Positions 26,982-36,283 of a DNA stretch of 64,000 nt are shown one piece after another. Source of the DNA: Anoxybacillus pushchinoensis (GTDB taxonomy: Bacteria > Bacillota > Bacilli > Bacillales > Anoxybacillaceae); NCBI RefSeq assembly GCF_900111795.1, contig NZ_FOJQ01000003.1, positions 30,830-94,829 on the forward strand, given 5' to 3'. Below the pieces are notes generated by a model, which did not search any database, was not told the DNA's origin, and saw only the letters and a list, made by a program, of their open reading frames with translations. Each line of letters starts with the position of its first letter. The stretch's first letter is position 1. The position numbers were made by a program, and so were the translations under genes.

Positions 26982-28139
26982 ATGTTTGTGTATACACGTA
27001 TTTTTCGAGCATTTTATTTTTTACAGTTTTTTAGTTTTGGTTCGCTCTTTCCGTTGCTATCTGTATATTTAAAAGATGAAGTCGGTTTGTCTGGGACGGA
27101 AATTGGGATGATTATGTCCATTAGCCCGATCGTCATGATTTTTACTCAGCCTATTTGGGGGATGGCGAGTGATTATACGCGCAAGCCGGTTCAAGTGTTA
27201 ATCGTATCTTTATTAGGGACGGCTTTATTCGGACTGATGTATTCGCTCGCCCACTCTTACGTATCGTTGCTTGTTATTGCTGCTCTGCTTGCAGTTATGC
27301 AAAGTGGCATCGTGCCTCTGTCTGATAGTATTACCCTTCATTATGTACAAAAGGCAAATGAGCAATATGGATCGATTCGGCTTTGGGGGGCGCTTGGGTT
27401 TGCGTCGGCTGTTCCTGTCGCTGGACAAGTGGCTGAGTGGTTTCACCTCCGTTTCATTTTTTATATTTTCGTGACGTTGCTCATCATTTCAAGTGCATTA
27501 GCATGGAAATTACCGAGAGAGCAAGCAAATGCAAAAGTGAATATTCGTGAGGGAATGAAAGAACTTATTCGTATTCCGCCGTTTCTTTTGTTTTTATTGA
27601 CAACGTTTCTCGTTTTTGGACCGATTTATGCGAACAATTTTTATTTCGGTATTTTCATTACAGATTTAGGAGGAACGCTTGCAGGAGTGGGGATCGCATT
27701 TTTATTGGCGGCAGGTAGTGAGGCGCCGTTTATGAAATTTGCTGACGGTGTCGTTCGGAAATTCGGGATGATGAACGTGCTATTAGTTGCAACAGCTTTA
27801 TCTTGTGCTCGTTGGTTATTTTACTTTTTTGAGCCTCCGTTAATGATTGTTTATGCGACAACGATTGTGCAAGGAGCGTCCGTTGGTTTATTTATTCCAG
27901 CAGCGTTGCAATACGTTCGCGATGTGACACCTGAACATGTGCGCACAACGGCTGTATCGCTTTATGCTACAGTTGGAAATGGACTTGGAAGCTGGTTTTG
28001 CACGTTTGTAGGAGGATATATTTTAGAGCGTTGGACGATTGAGCATGTATATTTATTTTTTGGATTGTTGACGCTTGGAGGAATGGTTATTTTCGCGTGG
28101 CAGTCAAAAAAGGCGTTGCATAAGGTATCGGAAATTTGA
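26982..28139 (+). CDS. MFS transporter (PPP/nucleoside-symporter-like MFS_1 branch)
   Basis: A 385-residue 12-TM major facilitator. The loop 2-3 motif appears as GMASDYTRKPVQVL, and the second half contains the GMMNVLLVATALSCARWLFY segment common in the 3-phenylpropionate/HsrA-like MFS_1_like group. The substrate cannot be predicted. GGGG directly precedes ATG 26982; a GTG at 26988 has better spacing and may be the true start. The next gene begins 33 bases later, so it may head the run to lrgB. Confidence 0.82.
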   Translation: MFVYTRIFRAFYFLQFFSFGSLFPLLSVYLKDEVGLSGTEIGMIMSISPIVMIFTQPIWGMASDYTRKPVQVLIVSLLGTALFGLMYSLAHSYVSLLVIAALLAVMQSGIVPLSDSITLHYVQKANEQYGSIRLWGALGFASAVPVAGQVAEWFHLRFIFYIFVTLLIISSALAWKLPREQANAKVNIREGMKELIRIPPFLLFLLTTFLVFGPIYANNFYFGIFITDLGGTLAGVGIAFLLAAGSEAPFMKFADGVVRKFGMMNVLLVATALSCARWLFYFFEPPLMIVYATTIVQGASVGLFIPAALQYVRDVTPEHVRTTAVSLYATVGNGLGSWFCTFVGGYILERWTIEHVYLFFGLLTLGGMVIFAWQSKKALHKVSEI

Positions 28140-28172
28140 TAAAATTTAGAAAATTGAGAGTGGGGGAGATGA

Positions 28173-28706
28173 ATGCATTATTTTTTAGCGATCGCTTTGC
28201 CAGATGAAGTGAAGCGGCGGTTACATGCCTTCATTTCTGAGTGGGGAGCGCCATTTCGTCTGTTCGTTCATGAGGCGGATTATCATATGACGCTCGCGTT
28301 TTTAGGACGTGTCACGGAAGTCGAACGAAAACAAATTGCCCAACTAATGCCCGAGGCGGTAAAGAAACATCGAGCTTTTCCATTGCAACTAAGTGAAGTT
28401 CATTCATTTGGTTCTCGCGTTTTATGGTATGGGGTGAAAGAGGAACCCCGTTTGTTTTCACTTCGTCAAGACGTGTATGATGTTTGTCGGCGTATTGGCT
28501 TTTCGCTAGATAGTCGGCCATTTACGCCTCATATTACACTTGCGAAAAAATGGAGTGGATCACTTCCGCTTTCGCTTGAGCTATATCCACGAAAAATGGA
28601 TGAGGAGGACATTTCCTTTTTTGTTCGTGATGTTGTATTGTATGAAACGCATATGGATAAAAATCCGAAATATAAGCCGATTATGCGCTTTCCTCTTTCG
28701 TCATAA
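28173..28706 (+). CDS. thpR: RNA 2',3'-cyclic phosphodiesterase (ThpR/LigT)
   Basis: A 177-residue 2H phosphoesterase. Both catalytic motifs are present: HMTL at 38-41 and HITL at 120-123, the pair that cleaves 2',3'-cyclic phosphates to 2'-phosphates. It corresponds to B. subtilis YtlP. It lies between the MFS gene and an lrgA-like gene with short gaps on the same strand, consistent with one transcript, though no functional link is evident. Confidence 0.9.
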   Translation: MHYFLAIALPDEVKRRLHAFISEWGAPFRLFVHEADYHMTLAFLGRVTEVERKQIAQLMPEAVKKHRAFPLQLSEVHSFGSRVLWYGVKEEPRLFSLRQDVYDVCRRIGFSLDSRPFTPHITLAKKWSGSLPLSLELYPRKMDEEDISFFVRDVVLYETHMDKNPKYKPIMRFPLSS

Positions 28707-28724
28707 ATAAGAGGAGGAGAAGAG

Positions 28725-29105
28725 ATGGGGATTACGGTCATTCAAATCGGGGGATTGTATGTATTGTATATCATCGGTTCACTCATTCAGCGACTGCTTC
28801 ATGTTCCAATTCCAGGAAGTGTGATAGGAATGCTGCTCTTGTTTTTTCTTTTAATGACAGGGATTGTGAAAGAAAAGTGGGTTGCGCGTGGCGCAAATAT
28901 GCTTTTATCTCACTTAACCCTTTTGTTTATTCCGGCAACAGTTGGTGTCATGGATTATGTTGAGCTTTTTTCTGGAAAGGGGATATGGTCTGTCGTCGTC
29001 GTTGTCATTAGCACAACTATAGTTATGTTTTTTGTTGGTTTGATTGGACAGTGGGCACAAACACGCGAACAAAAGCGACAAATGCGCGAGGTGAAGGGAG
29101 CATGA
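28725..29105 (+). CDS. LrgA/CidA-family membrane protein
   Basis: A 126-residue protein with four hydrophobic segments. The LHVPIPGSVIGMLLLF motif (about 25-40) is the signature of the CidA/LrgA holin-like family. AGGAGGAG lies seven bases before ATG. It overlaps the lrgB-like gene by four bases (ATGA), the usual partner arrangement. Such pairs form membrane channels; one B. subtilis pair (PftAB) transports pyruvate. Its length is nearer YwbH than PftA. No LytS/LytR genes are in the window. Confidence 0.9.
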   Translation: MGITVIQIGGLYVLYIIGSLIQRLLHVPIPGSVIGMLLLFFLLMTGIVKEKWVARGANMLLSHLTLLFIPATVGVMDYVELFSGKGIWSVVVVVISTTIVMFFVGLIGQWAQTREQKRQMREVKGA

Positions 29106-29773
29106 TTGGAATCAGTTTGCTCGTCTGGACGATTTTTGTCTATATGGCTATGCGCAAATTGTATGCCCGCTTTTATTTTCCATTGCTCGTGCCGATTGCT
29201 ACAAGTACAGTCGTGATGATCGTTACGTTATCGATTTTTCGTGTCTCATATGAGCAATATATGACTGGAGGAAAATGGCTCGTTCATTTGCTCGGTCCTG
29301 CAGTCGTCGCTTTAGCTTTGCCGCTCTACCAACATCGCCATACGTTAAAACAGTTTTTATGGCCGTTGTTATGCAGTACATTTTTTGGCACAATGATCGG
29401 GATGGGGAGCGGCCTATTATTGGCTCGCCTTTTTCATTTACCGGAACAGGTCGTTCGTTCGATCATTCCGAAATCAGTTACATCGCCTGTAGCAATGGAT
29501 ATTGCGAAGTTGATTGATGGCATACCGACGCTTGCGGCAGTATATGTAATGATTGCTGGAATTTTTGGCGCGATGTTTGGTCCTAGCCTTTTTCGTATGT
29601 TTCGCATAACAACAGCATTAGGTATAGGGAGTGGGCTTGGCGCGGCTTCGCATGGGATTGGTACGGCAAAAGCACTTGAAATCGGAAAAAAAGAGGCTGC
29701 CATTAGTTCTGTTGCGATGACGCTAAGTGCAATTTTTGCCTCTCTTCTTTGCCCGTTGTTGCTTTTGTTGTAG
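29102..29773 (+). CDS. LrgB/CidB-family membrane protein
   Basis: A 223-residue polytopic membrane protein. The stretch IPKSVTSPVAMDIAKLIDG and the later GLGAASHGIGTAKALE are the two family-defining motifs of LrgB/CidB. It starts at ATG 29102, overlapping the lrgA-like gene by four bases, with AAGGGAG just upstream. It acts with its partner as a putative channel for small carboxylates or in control of autolysis; which of these applies is not shown by the sequence. Confidence 0.9.
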   Translation: MIGISLLVWTIFVYMAMRKLYARFYFPLLVPIATSTVVMIVTLSIFRVSYEQYMTGGKWLVHLLGPAVVALALPLYQHRHTLKQFLWPLLCSTFFGTMIGMGSGLLLARLFHLPEQVVRSIIPKSVTSPVAMDIAKLIDGIPTLAAVYVMIAGIFGAMFGPSLFRMFRITTALGIGSGLGAASHGIGTAKALEIGKKEAAISSVAMTLSAIFASLLCPLLLLL

Positions 29774-29808
29774 AATGAAAGTAACCATTCGATGCTGGAG
29801 GTTCGATT

Positions 29809-30753
29809 GTGGGACAGCTCATTAAGCTTCAAGATTATATTTCGCGCTACGAGCTAGATATTTACCATTATCCGAGCGAGTTTATTCGCTTGAAAAAAAA
29901 GCAATGGGAACGAATGAAACAAGCGTGGGGGGCGGGGCAATTCGCTCCGAAAGTACAGTCATCTGAGTCGTGGAAATGGCTTGAGGAAGAACCGTCGCTT
30001 TTTGATAAAATGAAACAAATATGGAGAAGGAAGAAAATAGAAGAAGAGGAGAACGATCAGCCGAAGGAAGAAGACGACTTTGCTTTTTCGGTTACGTCAG
30101 AGCCTCGGACGATAGAAGAGTTAAAAATATTATTTTTAGAGAAGTTATTTCAACTGCAAATTCGTTGGGCAAGTTCGACATTGACAGAAGAGTCCATTAT
30201 TCATCCGAAATATTATCATGATGTATATTTAAAATATTTTTTACAACGTTTTCCTGACACATATTTATGTATGTATAAACCTGTATTTTTATTAAAAAAA
30301 GCACCGGTTGAGTTAAATACGATTCTCATTAGCCCAACAACGACGTGGTGCATTGCGTTTACAGAGGAACAAAGCAACAACATTATCGTCGGTTCGGCAG
30401 ATCGGTTTTGGACGGAGATGGTTGGCGGGATAGAACGAAAAATCGTCAATCCGATGACTTCGCTCGATCGAACGGAAAAAGTCGTCCAAACTATTTATAA
30501 ACGATGTTCCGTTGATATGCCGATTAAGAAAGTGTTAATTAATCGCGAAGGGTATATTGATTATCGTTATGCTCCGAACGATCTAGAAATCATTGATCGC
30601 CGCCATTATGACGCATGGTTTATGTCGCTCAGACAGTTGACGATGCCGCTAAAGCATGTACAGCTCAAGGCTGCTCAATCGTTGCTAACATATTGTGATG
30701 CGCGCTATTATGACCCGCTTATAGTAGAAGAGATGGAAGAGGCTGACGAGTAA
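29809..30753 (+). CDS. Hypothetical protein with NERD-like region (YtlQ-like position)
   Basis: A 314-residue soluble protein. An N-terminal helical, highly charged section (residues 1-90, with IEEEENDQPKEEDD) is followed by a domain whose middle, VELNTILISPTTTWCIAF, resembles the NERD nuclease core (ELD.ILV.P.G....E.K). The usual catalytic Asp is Asn here and no matching E-x-K is evident, so nuclease activity is doubtful. GTG 29809 follows TGGAGG. It sits between the lrgB-like gene and pullulanase. The family call is tentative. Confidence 0.55.
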   Translation: MGQLIKLQDYISRYELDIYHYPSEFIRLKKKQWERMKQAWGAGQFAPKVQSSESWKWLEEEPSLFDKMKQIWRRKKIEEEENDQPKEEDDFAFSVTSEPRTIEELKILFLEKLFQLQIRWASSTLTEESIIHPKYYHDVYLKYFLQRFPDTYLCMYKPVFLLKKAPVELNTILISPTTTWCIAFTEEQSNNIIVGSADRFWTEMVGGIERKIVNPMTSLDRTEKVVQTIYKRCSVDMPIKKVLINREGYIDYRYAPNDLEIIDRRHYDAWFMSLRQLTMPLKHVQLKAAQSLLTYCDARYYDPLIVEEMEEADE

Positions 30754-30769
30754 AGTTCAGCCTCTTTTT
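30738..30769 (+). terminator. Terminator of the NERD-like gene
   Basis: A 9-bp stem AGAGGCTGA (30738-30746) with TCAGCCTCT (30757-30765) followed by TTTTT. The 5' arm overlaps the end of the gene. Confidence 0.85.
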
Positions 30770-30973
30770 CAAATATGTCGCCAATTGTTACAACGAATCA
30801 TACGAATAACATAAATACTTTTTTTGTCCTTTTTGCATAATAAGTAAGTAACCGGATGGTAAAAGTGGAAACGGAACGGTACATGATATACATAATGTAT
30901 TATTTCCCCCTCCCTGTTTTTTATTATAATTCATAAAATAGCGGATTAAAAAATCGGAAGTTGGTGACCGGTC

Positions 30974-33097
30974 ATGCTCCCAAAACAACAGTCATTTGAA
31001 GCCTATTTAGATGAATTGACAATGATTACTATTTTATTTCCATGCCATGTTGACCAAAAACGTGCGCCGATATTTTTTTTATGCGATGATAAAAAAACAG
31101 CATATCGCTTAACGATTCGTTCAAGTGAGAAGCATCATTCATTTATAAAATATGAGTGTCTCGTTCCTTTTATCGTTGAATTAGGAAAGCGATATGTCGT
31201 TTACACGGAAGAAGGGTGGCAAGCTCCATTGCAAGTAGGAGCTGTGATGCGCACGAAAGCGTTTGATGATTTGTATGCATATGACGGAAATGATCTTGGT
31301 GCAACGTACGATCCGGAAAAAACAACGTTTAAAGTATGGGCACCAACGGCGACAGACGTACTATTAAAGCTTATTCATCCAACAACGAAAGAAGAAACGA
31401 CTTATGTCATGACGCGGGAAAAAAAAGGATTATGGACATATACCGTTTATGATGATGTTGAACGCTTTTTGTACACATATATGACGTATGTGAACTTTAT
31501 TTGGCGTGAAGCGGTTGATCCTTATGCGAAGTCCGTTTCCGTGAACGGAACATATGGCGTTGTTGTAGATCTTGCAAAGACAAACATACCGAAACCGTCA
31601 ATGTCTCCGTTTATTTTGATGACGGATGCAATCATTTATGAAATGCATATACGCGATTTCACAATTCATCAAGAAAGCGGGGTGAGACAAAAAGGAAAAT
31701 ATGTTGGTTTAACGGAGCGCGGAACAACAGGTTCAAACGGAACATTAACAGGACTTTCATATATTAAGCAGCTTGGTGTGACGCACGTTCAACTTATGCC
31801 TGTGCAAGATTTTGAAGGAGTTGATGAGCTTCAGCCGCTTAAGATGTACAATTGGGGATATAATACAGTGCATTACAATGCTCCAGAAGGAAGCTATGCG
31901 ACTGATCCGTATGATCCGTATGTGCGTATCATCGAGTTAAAACGAGCCATTCGTGCTTTCCAACAGGAAGGCATTCGCGTCATTTTAGATGTTGTATATA
32001 ACCACGTATACGTTCGTGAAACATCATCGTTTGAACATCTTGTTCCCGGATATTATTTTCGCTATGAACGAAATGGCTATCCATCAAACGGAACGGGAGT
32101 AGGAAACGATTTAGCTTCCGAACGGAAAATGGTCAAAAAGTTCATTATTGACTCGGTAACATATTGGTTAAAAGAATACGGCGTCGACGGATTTCGTTTT
32201 GATCTCATGGGCATTTTAGATATAGATACGATGAATGATGTGCGGCGAGCCATTGATGAGGTCGATCCAACTGTTATCATTTTAGGGGAAGGATGGGATT
32301 TAACAACACCGTTACCATCCGAAAAAAAGACGACAATCGCTAACGCAAAACACACACCGCGCATCGCATATTTTAACGATCGTTTTCGCGACTACGTCAA
32401 GGGAAGCACGTTCGACATTCATGAACGAGGCTTCGCTTTAGGAGATTGTTCATATAAAGAAGCAGTAATCGGAGCGATTCGTGGAAGCATCCACCTCTTT
32501 TTCTCTCCGAGGCAAAGTGTGAATTATGTCGAATGTCACGATAATCATACGTTATGGGACAAAATGGCCGTTGCAAACGCTCATGAAAGTGAATATATTC
32601 GACGGAAGCGTCAAAAGCTAGCGACAGCTATCGTTTTATTATCGCAAGGTATTCCGTTTTTGCATAGCGGTCAAGAGTTTTATCGGACGAAAAAAGGGGT
32701 GGAAAATAGCTACAACGCCCCTGACGAAGTGAACCAAGTCGATTGGAATGAGAAGAGCAGATGGGAAGAAGATGTGCGAGAAATAATGGAACTCATTGAA
32801 CTTCGGAAAAAGCATGGTGCGTTCCGGTTTTTAACTGCTGATCAAGTTCGGCGTCACATGAAATTTTATGACACACATCCATCCGTCATTGCTTATCAGC
32901 TTGTTGATGTTGGCGTGTATGGCCCATGGAAGCAAATTGTTGTCGTTTATCATAACGAAGAGAAAAAGGCGATGTTACCGCTAGCAGATGGAAAATGGAA
33001 AGTAATGTTTAGCTCAGAAAAGGAATGGTCATGGAATGTTTGTGAACAGTTTATTGAAATAAATGGAATTGGTACGTGGGTATTAATTCAATGTTGA
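30974..33097 (+). CDS. pulA: Type I pullulanase (intracellular)
   Basis: A 707-residue GH13_14 debranching enzyme that hydrolyses alpha-1,6 links in pullulan and branched glucans. After an N-terminal beta region comes CBM48 (about 110-200), then the barrel: DVVYNH, nucleophile D410 in FRFD, acid/base E439 in GEGWD, and D523 in ECHDN. There is no signal peptide, so it acts in the cytosol. The type I marker heptapeptide is YNWGYNT at 292-298, where the last residue is usually Pro. It corresponds to B. subtilis AmyX. No convincing promoter was found in 30770-30973. Confidence 0.93.
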   Translation: MLPKQQSFEAYLDELTMITILFPCHVDQKRAPIFFLCDDKKTAYRLTIRSSEKHHSFIKYECLVPFIVELGKRYVVYTEEGWQAPLQVGAVMRTKAFDDLYAYDGNDLGATYDPEKTTFKVWAPTATDVLLKLIHPTTKEETTYVMTREKKGLWTYTVYDDVERFLYTYMTYVNFIWREAVDPYAKSVSVNGTYGVVVDLAKTNIPKPSMSPFILMTDAIIYEMHIRDFTIHQESGVRQKGKYVGLTERGTTGSNGTLTGLSYIKQLGVTHVQLMPVQDFEGVDELQPLKMYNWGYNTVHYNAPEGSYATDPYDPYVRIIELKRAIRAFQQEGIRVILDVVYNHVYVRETSSFEHLVPGYYFRYERNGYPSNGTGVGNDLASERKMVKKFIIDSVTYWLKEYGVDGFRFDLMGILDIDTMNDVRRAIDEVDPTVIILGEGWDLTTPLPSEKKTTIANAKHTPRIAYFNDRFRDYVKGSTFDIHERGFALGDCSYKEAVIGAIRGSIHLFFSPRQSVNYVECHDNHTLWDKMAVANAHESEYIRRKRQKLATAIVLLSQGIPFLHSGQEFYRTKKGVENSYNAPDEVNQVDWNEKSRWEEDVREIMELIELRKKHGAFRFLTADQVRRHMKFYDTHPSVIAYQLVDVGVYGPWKQIVVVYHNEEKKAMLPLADGKWKVMFSSEKEWSWNVCEQFIEINGIGTWVLIQC

Positions 33098-33178
33098 CGG
33101 AGGAACGATAGGAAAGATAAAATCTAGTAAGATGACAATCGTTATTTTTATTTTGATTAAGTCGAAAGGTGAGCTCAC

Positions 33179-33955
33179 TTGGAACAGTTACTAGGTAAGG
33201 AGTGGGAAATCTCCCCCGCAGGCGGTGCGACAGGGGATGCATATATTGCGGAGCACGATGGGAAGAAGCTGTTTTTAAAACGCAATTCTTCCCCATTTTT
33301 AGCTGTTTTGTCAGCAGAAGGAATCGTCCCAAAACTAGTATGGACGAAAAGAATGGAAAATGGAGATGTAATTACAGCACAACAATTTTTACATGCGCAA
33401 GAATTAAAACCGCACGATATGATGAGCAAACAAGTTGCTCAATTGCTTCGAAAAATTCATCGTTCAAAAGAACTGTTAGCGATGATGGAGCGACTTGGCA
33501 AAAAGCCTTTGTTGCCGAATCGTCTGTTAGAAAAAATAAAGGAAAACAGATGTGATGAGCTGAAAGAACATCCGATCGTAACGGAAGCTATTGCATTTTT
33601 AGAGCTTCATGTAGATGACGTGCGCTATGCAGATTATGTCGTTTGTCATTGTGATATGAACCATAACAATTGGTTATTGACAGAAGACAATCAGCTTTAT
33701 TTGATCGACTGGGATAGCGCGATGATTGCTGATCCTGCGATTGATATTGGCATGTTATTGTACGCCTACATTCCACGAGAGCAATGGGAAAACTGGTTGG
33801 AAGAGTACGGTTTAGCGTTTGATGAACAACTGCAGTTGCGTATGAAATGGTATACGGTTGCTCAAACGATTGCGTTGCTCATGTGGCATAAGGGGAGAAA
33901 TAACGAAAAGGAAATGCAACGTTTGCTGCATTTCCTTGAACATTTGTTACGTTAA
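33179..33955 (+). CDS. ytmP: Phosphotransferase (choline/aminoglycoside kinase fold) YtmP
   Basis: A 258-residue APH-fold kinase. The catalytic loop is HCDMNHNN (H157, D159, N164) and the metal-binding aspartate is in LIDWD (D177). The N-lobe has the GGATGDAYI loop and K30/K34 for ATP. The start is TTG 33179 after AAAGGTGAG. The substrate is unknown. It converges on ytzH, overlapping by nine bases, and keeps the ytmP-ytzH-trmB order of B. subtilis. Confidence 0.85.
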   Translation: MEQLLGKEWEISPAGGATGDAYIAEHDGKKLFLKRNSSPFLAVLSAEGIVPKLVWTKRMENGDVITAQQFLHAQELKPHDMMSKQVAQLLRKIHRSKELLAMMERLGKKPLLPNRLLEKIKENRCDELKEHPIVTEAIAFLELHVDDVRYADYVVCHCDMNHNNWLLTEDNQLYLIDWDSAMIADPAIDIGMLLYAYIPREQWENWLEEYGLAFDEQLQLRMKWYTVAQTIALLMWHKGRNNEKEMQRLLHFLEHLLR

Positions 33956-34222
33956 TTGATCCATCCACTCGGCGAGCTGTTGTTCATGCTGGTCGATGTG
34001 TGAAGATAGGTCAGTTGCATTTTTTCCGCCTTGACTATATGTGTAAATATGAGACAATGTTTGTTTCATTTCAGAATGAATAGCATTGTTTGCCATGAGT
34101 GATTTGGCAAGGCGCTCAATCTGTTCGCATTCCGCTACTGTTCCTGAACGATCAAGTTGGTGTTCGGACAAAATGTCTTTTAGTACGGTTAACTGATGTT
34201 CATGATTAATGGCCATGTTCAT
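33947..34222 (-). CDS. ytzH: YtzH-like protein
   Basis: A 91-residue, mostly helical soluble protein with many His and Gln residues. It fits the YtzH-like family in length and in its position between ytmP and trmB. Function unknown. Its 3' end overlaps ytmP by nine bases on the opposite strand. A GGGG motif precedes the start; Met1 or Met3 could initiate. Confidence 0.75.
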   Translation of the reverse strand: MNMAINHEHQLTVLKDILSEHQLDRSGTVAECEQIERLAKSLMANNAIHSEMKQTLSHIYTYSQGGKNATDLSSHIDQHEQQLAEWMDQLT

Positions 34223-34288
34223 CCCCCTATTCGTTTATTAATATGGCCATTTTTATCTTTTTGTATGCAAAGAAACGGAGGATGAAAC

Positions 34289-34936
34289 GTGCGTTTACGG
34301 AATAAGCCTTGGGCAAAAGAAAAAATTGCTGCATATCCACAATATATCATTCCACAACCTGAACAATATAAAGGTCGGTGGCACGAATTATTTTCAAACG
34401 ACCGTCCGATTCATATTGAAATTGGGACAGGAAAAGGTCGTTTTATTACGGAAATGGCAAAAATGCATCCACACATTAACTATATCGGTATTGAGCTGTA
34501 TGAGAGCGTCATTGTATGTGCGCTTGATAAACTCATCGATCATGATTTACCGAATTTGCGTTTATTAAATGTGAACGCGAAAGAGTTAACGAACATTTTT
34601 GCCAAAGGAGAAGTTGAACGTATTTATTTAAACTTTTCTGATCCGTGGCCAAAAAAGCGACACGAAAAGCGCCGCTTAACTTATCGTACATTTTTAGAGC
34701 TATATGAAAACATTTTAGTGGATGAAGGGGAAATTCACTTCAAAACGGATAATCGTGAGCTGTTTGAATATTCGCTTGTTAGTTTTTCGCAATACGGCTT
34801 AGTTCTTCAGTACGTCAGCCTCGATCTTCATCGAAGCGGCTTCGAAGGAAATGTGATGACAGAATATGAACAAAAGTTTTCTGAAAAAGGAAATCCTATT
34901 TATCGTTGTGAAGCGAAGTATCGAAAACCTATGTAG
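34289..34936 (+). CDS. trmB: tRNA (guanine-N7)-methyltransferase
   Basis: A 215-residue methyltransferase producing m7G46 in tRNA. The SAM site is [11 protein letters not shown] (about 45-55), followed by GIELYESV. The catalytic-core motif [16 protein letters not shown] is diagnostic for TrmB. The start is GTG 34289 after GGAGGATG. It functions as a monomer or dimer in the cytosol and needs no partner in bacteria. A terminator overlaps its 3' end. Confidence 0.96.
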   Translation: MRLRNKPWAKEKIAAYPQYIIPQPEQYKGRWHELFSNDRPIHIEIGTGKGRFITEMAKMHPHINYIGIELYESVIVCALDKLIDHDLPNLRLLNVNAKELTNIFAKGEVERIYLNFSDPWPKKRHEKRRLTYRTFLELYENILVDEGEIHFKTDNRELFEYSLVSFSQYGLVLQYVSLDLHRSGFEGNVMTEYEQKFSEKGNPIYRCEAKYRKPM

Positions 34937-34956
34937 TAAATCGGGCATAGGTTTTT
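34925..34956 (+). terminator. Terminator of trmB
   Basis: A 9-bp stem AAACCTATG (34925-34933) with CATAGGTTT (34946-34954), followed by TTCTCTTTT. Confidence 0.75.
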
Positions 34957-35019
34957 CTCTTTTCTGAATATTTTTGTAATGTTAAAATGGAGAGTGAAAG
35001 AGGGCAAGGGGGAAAATAG

Positions 35020-35859
35020 ATGGAGAAATTAACGATCGGTCAAGCAACAATGACGTGGCTGAATGGGGGAATTACTCATTTAGATGGGGGAGCGATGTTT
35101 GGCGTTGTGCCAAAACCGCTTTGGGTAAAAAAATATCCATGTAACGACCATAACCAAATTCCGCTTCGTACCGACCCGATTTTATTGCAGGTAGGTGGGA
35201 AACATATACTCATCGAATCAGGGATTGGACGAGGGAAGCTAACGGAAAAGCAAAAGCGTAATTTTGGTGTAACAGAAGAATCTGCTTTAGAGGAACAGTT
35301 AGCCCTCCTTTCTTTAAAACCGGAGGATATTGATCTTGTGTTAATGACACATTTGCATTTTGATCATGCGAGCGGCTTAACAAAATGGGAGGGAGACACG
35401 CTTGTCCCGATGTTTCCGCGCGCCCGCATCATCACATCAGCAGTAGAGTGGGCCGAGATGAAAGAGCCAAACATTCGCTCGCGTAATACGTATTGGGAAG
35501 AAAATTGGGAAGCCATTGTTGACCAAGTTGATACGTTCGCAGAACAGTTAGAAGTTGTTCCAGGTGTTACGATGGTTCATACAGGTGGCCACAGTGATGG
35601 ACATGCGATTATTATCATTACATCTGAAGGAGAGACAGCTATTCATCTCGGCGATTTAATGCCGACACATGCGCATCAAAATCCACTTTGGGTTATGGCA
35701 TATGATGATTATCCGATGACATCCATTTTCGCTAAACAAAAATGGATAGCTTACGGAGTTGAAAACAGAGCATGGTTTACATTTTATCACGATACGTACT
35801 ACCGAGCTGTTCGTTGGAACGATGAGTTTCAAATCGTTGAATCGCTTAAACGTCAGTAA
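35020..35859 (+). CDS. ytnP: Metallo-beta-lactamase-fold lactonase YtnP
   Basis: A 279-residue di-zinc hydrolase. The HLHFDH motif is at 111-116; further ligands are in TGGHSDGH and HLGDL, with the fold-closing FYHDTYY. B. subtilis YtnP is an AHL-lactonase homologue that degrades a Streptomyces signal and so acts in quorum quenching. There is no signal peptide. It is flanked by terminators on both sides and so forms its own transcription unit. Confidence 0.88.
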   Translation: MEKLTIGQATMTWLNGGITHLDGGAMFGVVPKPLWVKKYPCNDHNQIPLRTDPILLQVGGKHILIESGIGRGKLTEKQKRNFGVTEESALEEQLALLSLKPEDIDLVLMTHLHFDHASGLTKWEGDTLVPMFPRARIITSAVEWAEMKEPNIRSRNTYWEENWEAIVDQVDTFAEQLEVVPGVTMVHTGGHSDGHAIIIITSEGETAIHLGDLMPTHAHQNPLWVMAYDDYPMTSIFAKQKWIAYGVENRAWFTFYHDTYYRAVRWNDEFQIVESLKRQ

Positions 35860-35885
35860 AACCCAAGCTGCTTTGCTTGGGTTTT
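35858..35885. terminator. Bidirectional terminator between ytnP and ytzB
   Basis: A perfect 11-bp stem, 35858-35868 with 35875-35885 (AAAACCCAAGC/GCTTGGGTTTT), shared by the two convergent genes and overlapping both stops. Confidence 0.85.
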
Positions 35886-36180
35886 ACAGTTTTTTTGCTT
35901 CAATAATCGTTCCGGTTTTTGCATCAATGAGGCATTCATATGCACCAGTAGGACAGGTAATTCCGCCGCGATAAATGTTGTAGCGAAGGCCATTTTTTTC
36001 AACTGTCTCAACGGTCGTTTGAATCCATGATCCAGTAATCTCACCTGTTTGTTGAAACGCCTGTTTTGCTTTTTGAAGCGCTTGCTCAGATGAAATCAAT
36101 CGGTTATGTTGCCACTCATTCCATATGTATGCTGCCGTCGCACCGACAACGATACCGGTTAGAAACGTTTTTATACGCAT
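35884..36180 (-). CDS. ytzB: PepSY-domain membrane-anchored protein, YtzB-like
   Basis: A 98-residue protein with one N-terminal transmembrane segment (about residues 5-20) and an external PepSY domain: QALQKAKQAFQQTGEITGSW, then a strand pair ending AKTGTIIEAKKL. It contains two cysteines in GGITCPTGAYEC. PepSY domains are thought to restrain proteases or bind peptides outside the membrane. ATG 36180 follows GGAGGA; the extra upstream codons lack a ribosome binding site. Confidence 0.8.
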   Translation of the reverse strand: MRIKTFLTGIVVGATAAYIWNEWQHNRLISSEQALQKAKQAFQQTGEITGSWIQTTVETVEKNGLRYNIYRGGITCPTGAYECLIDAKTGTIIEAKKL

Positions 36181-36283
36181 TATACATTCCTCCATTTTTC
36201 TTTTAGTATACCGAATTGTGCGAGTGGAAACTACATGTAAAATTCGCTACAATGACAAATAGCGAGCAAAGAAAGGGGAAATC

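Noticed and set aside
30770..30973. Promoter or cre site for pullulanase
   Set aside because: TATAAT at 30925-30930 lacks a matching -35, and no cre with the fixed CG core and flanking TG/CA was seen.
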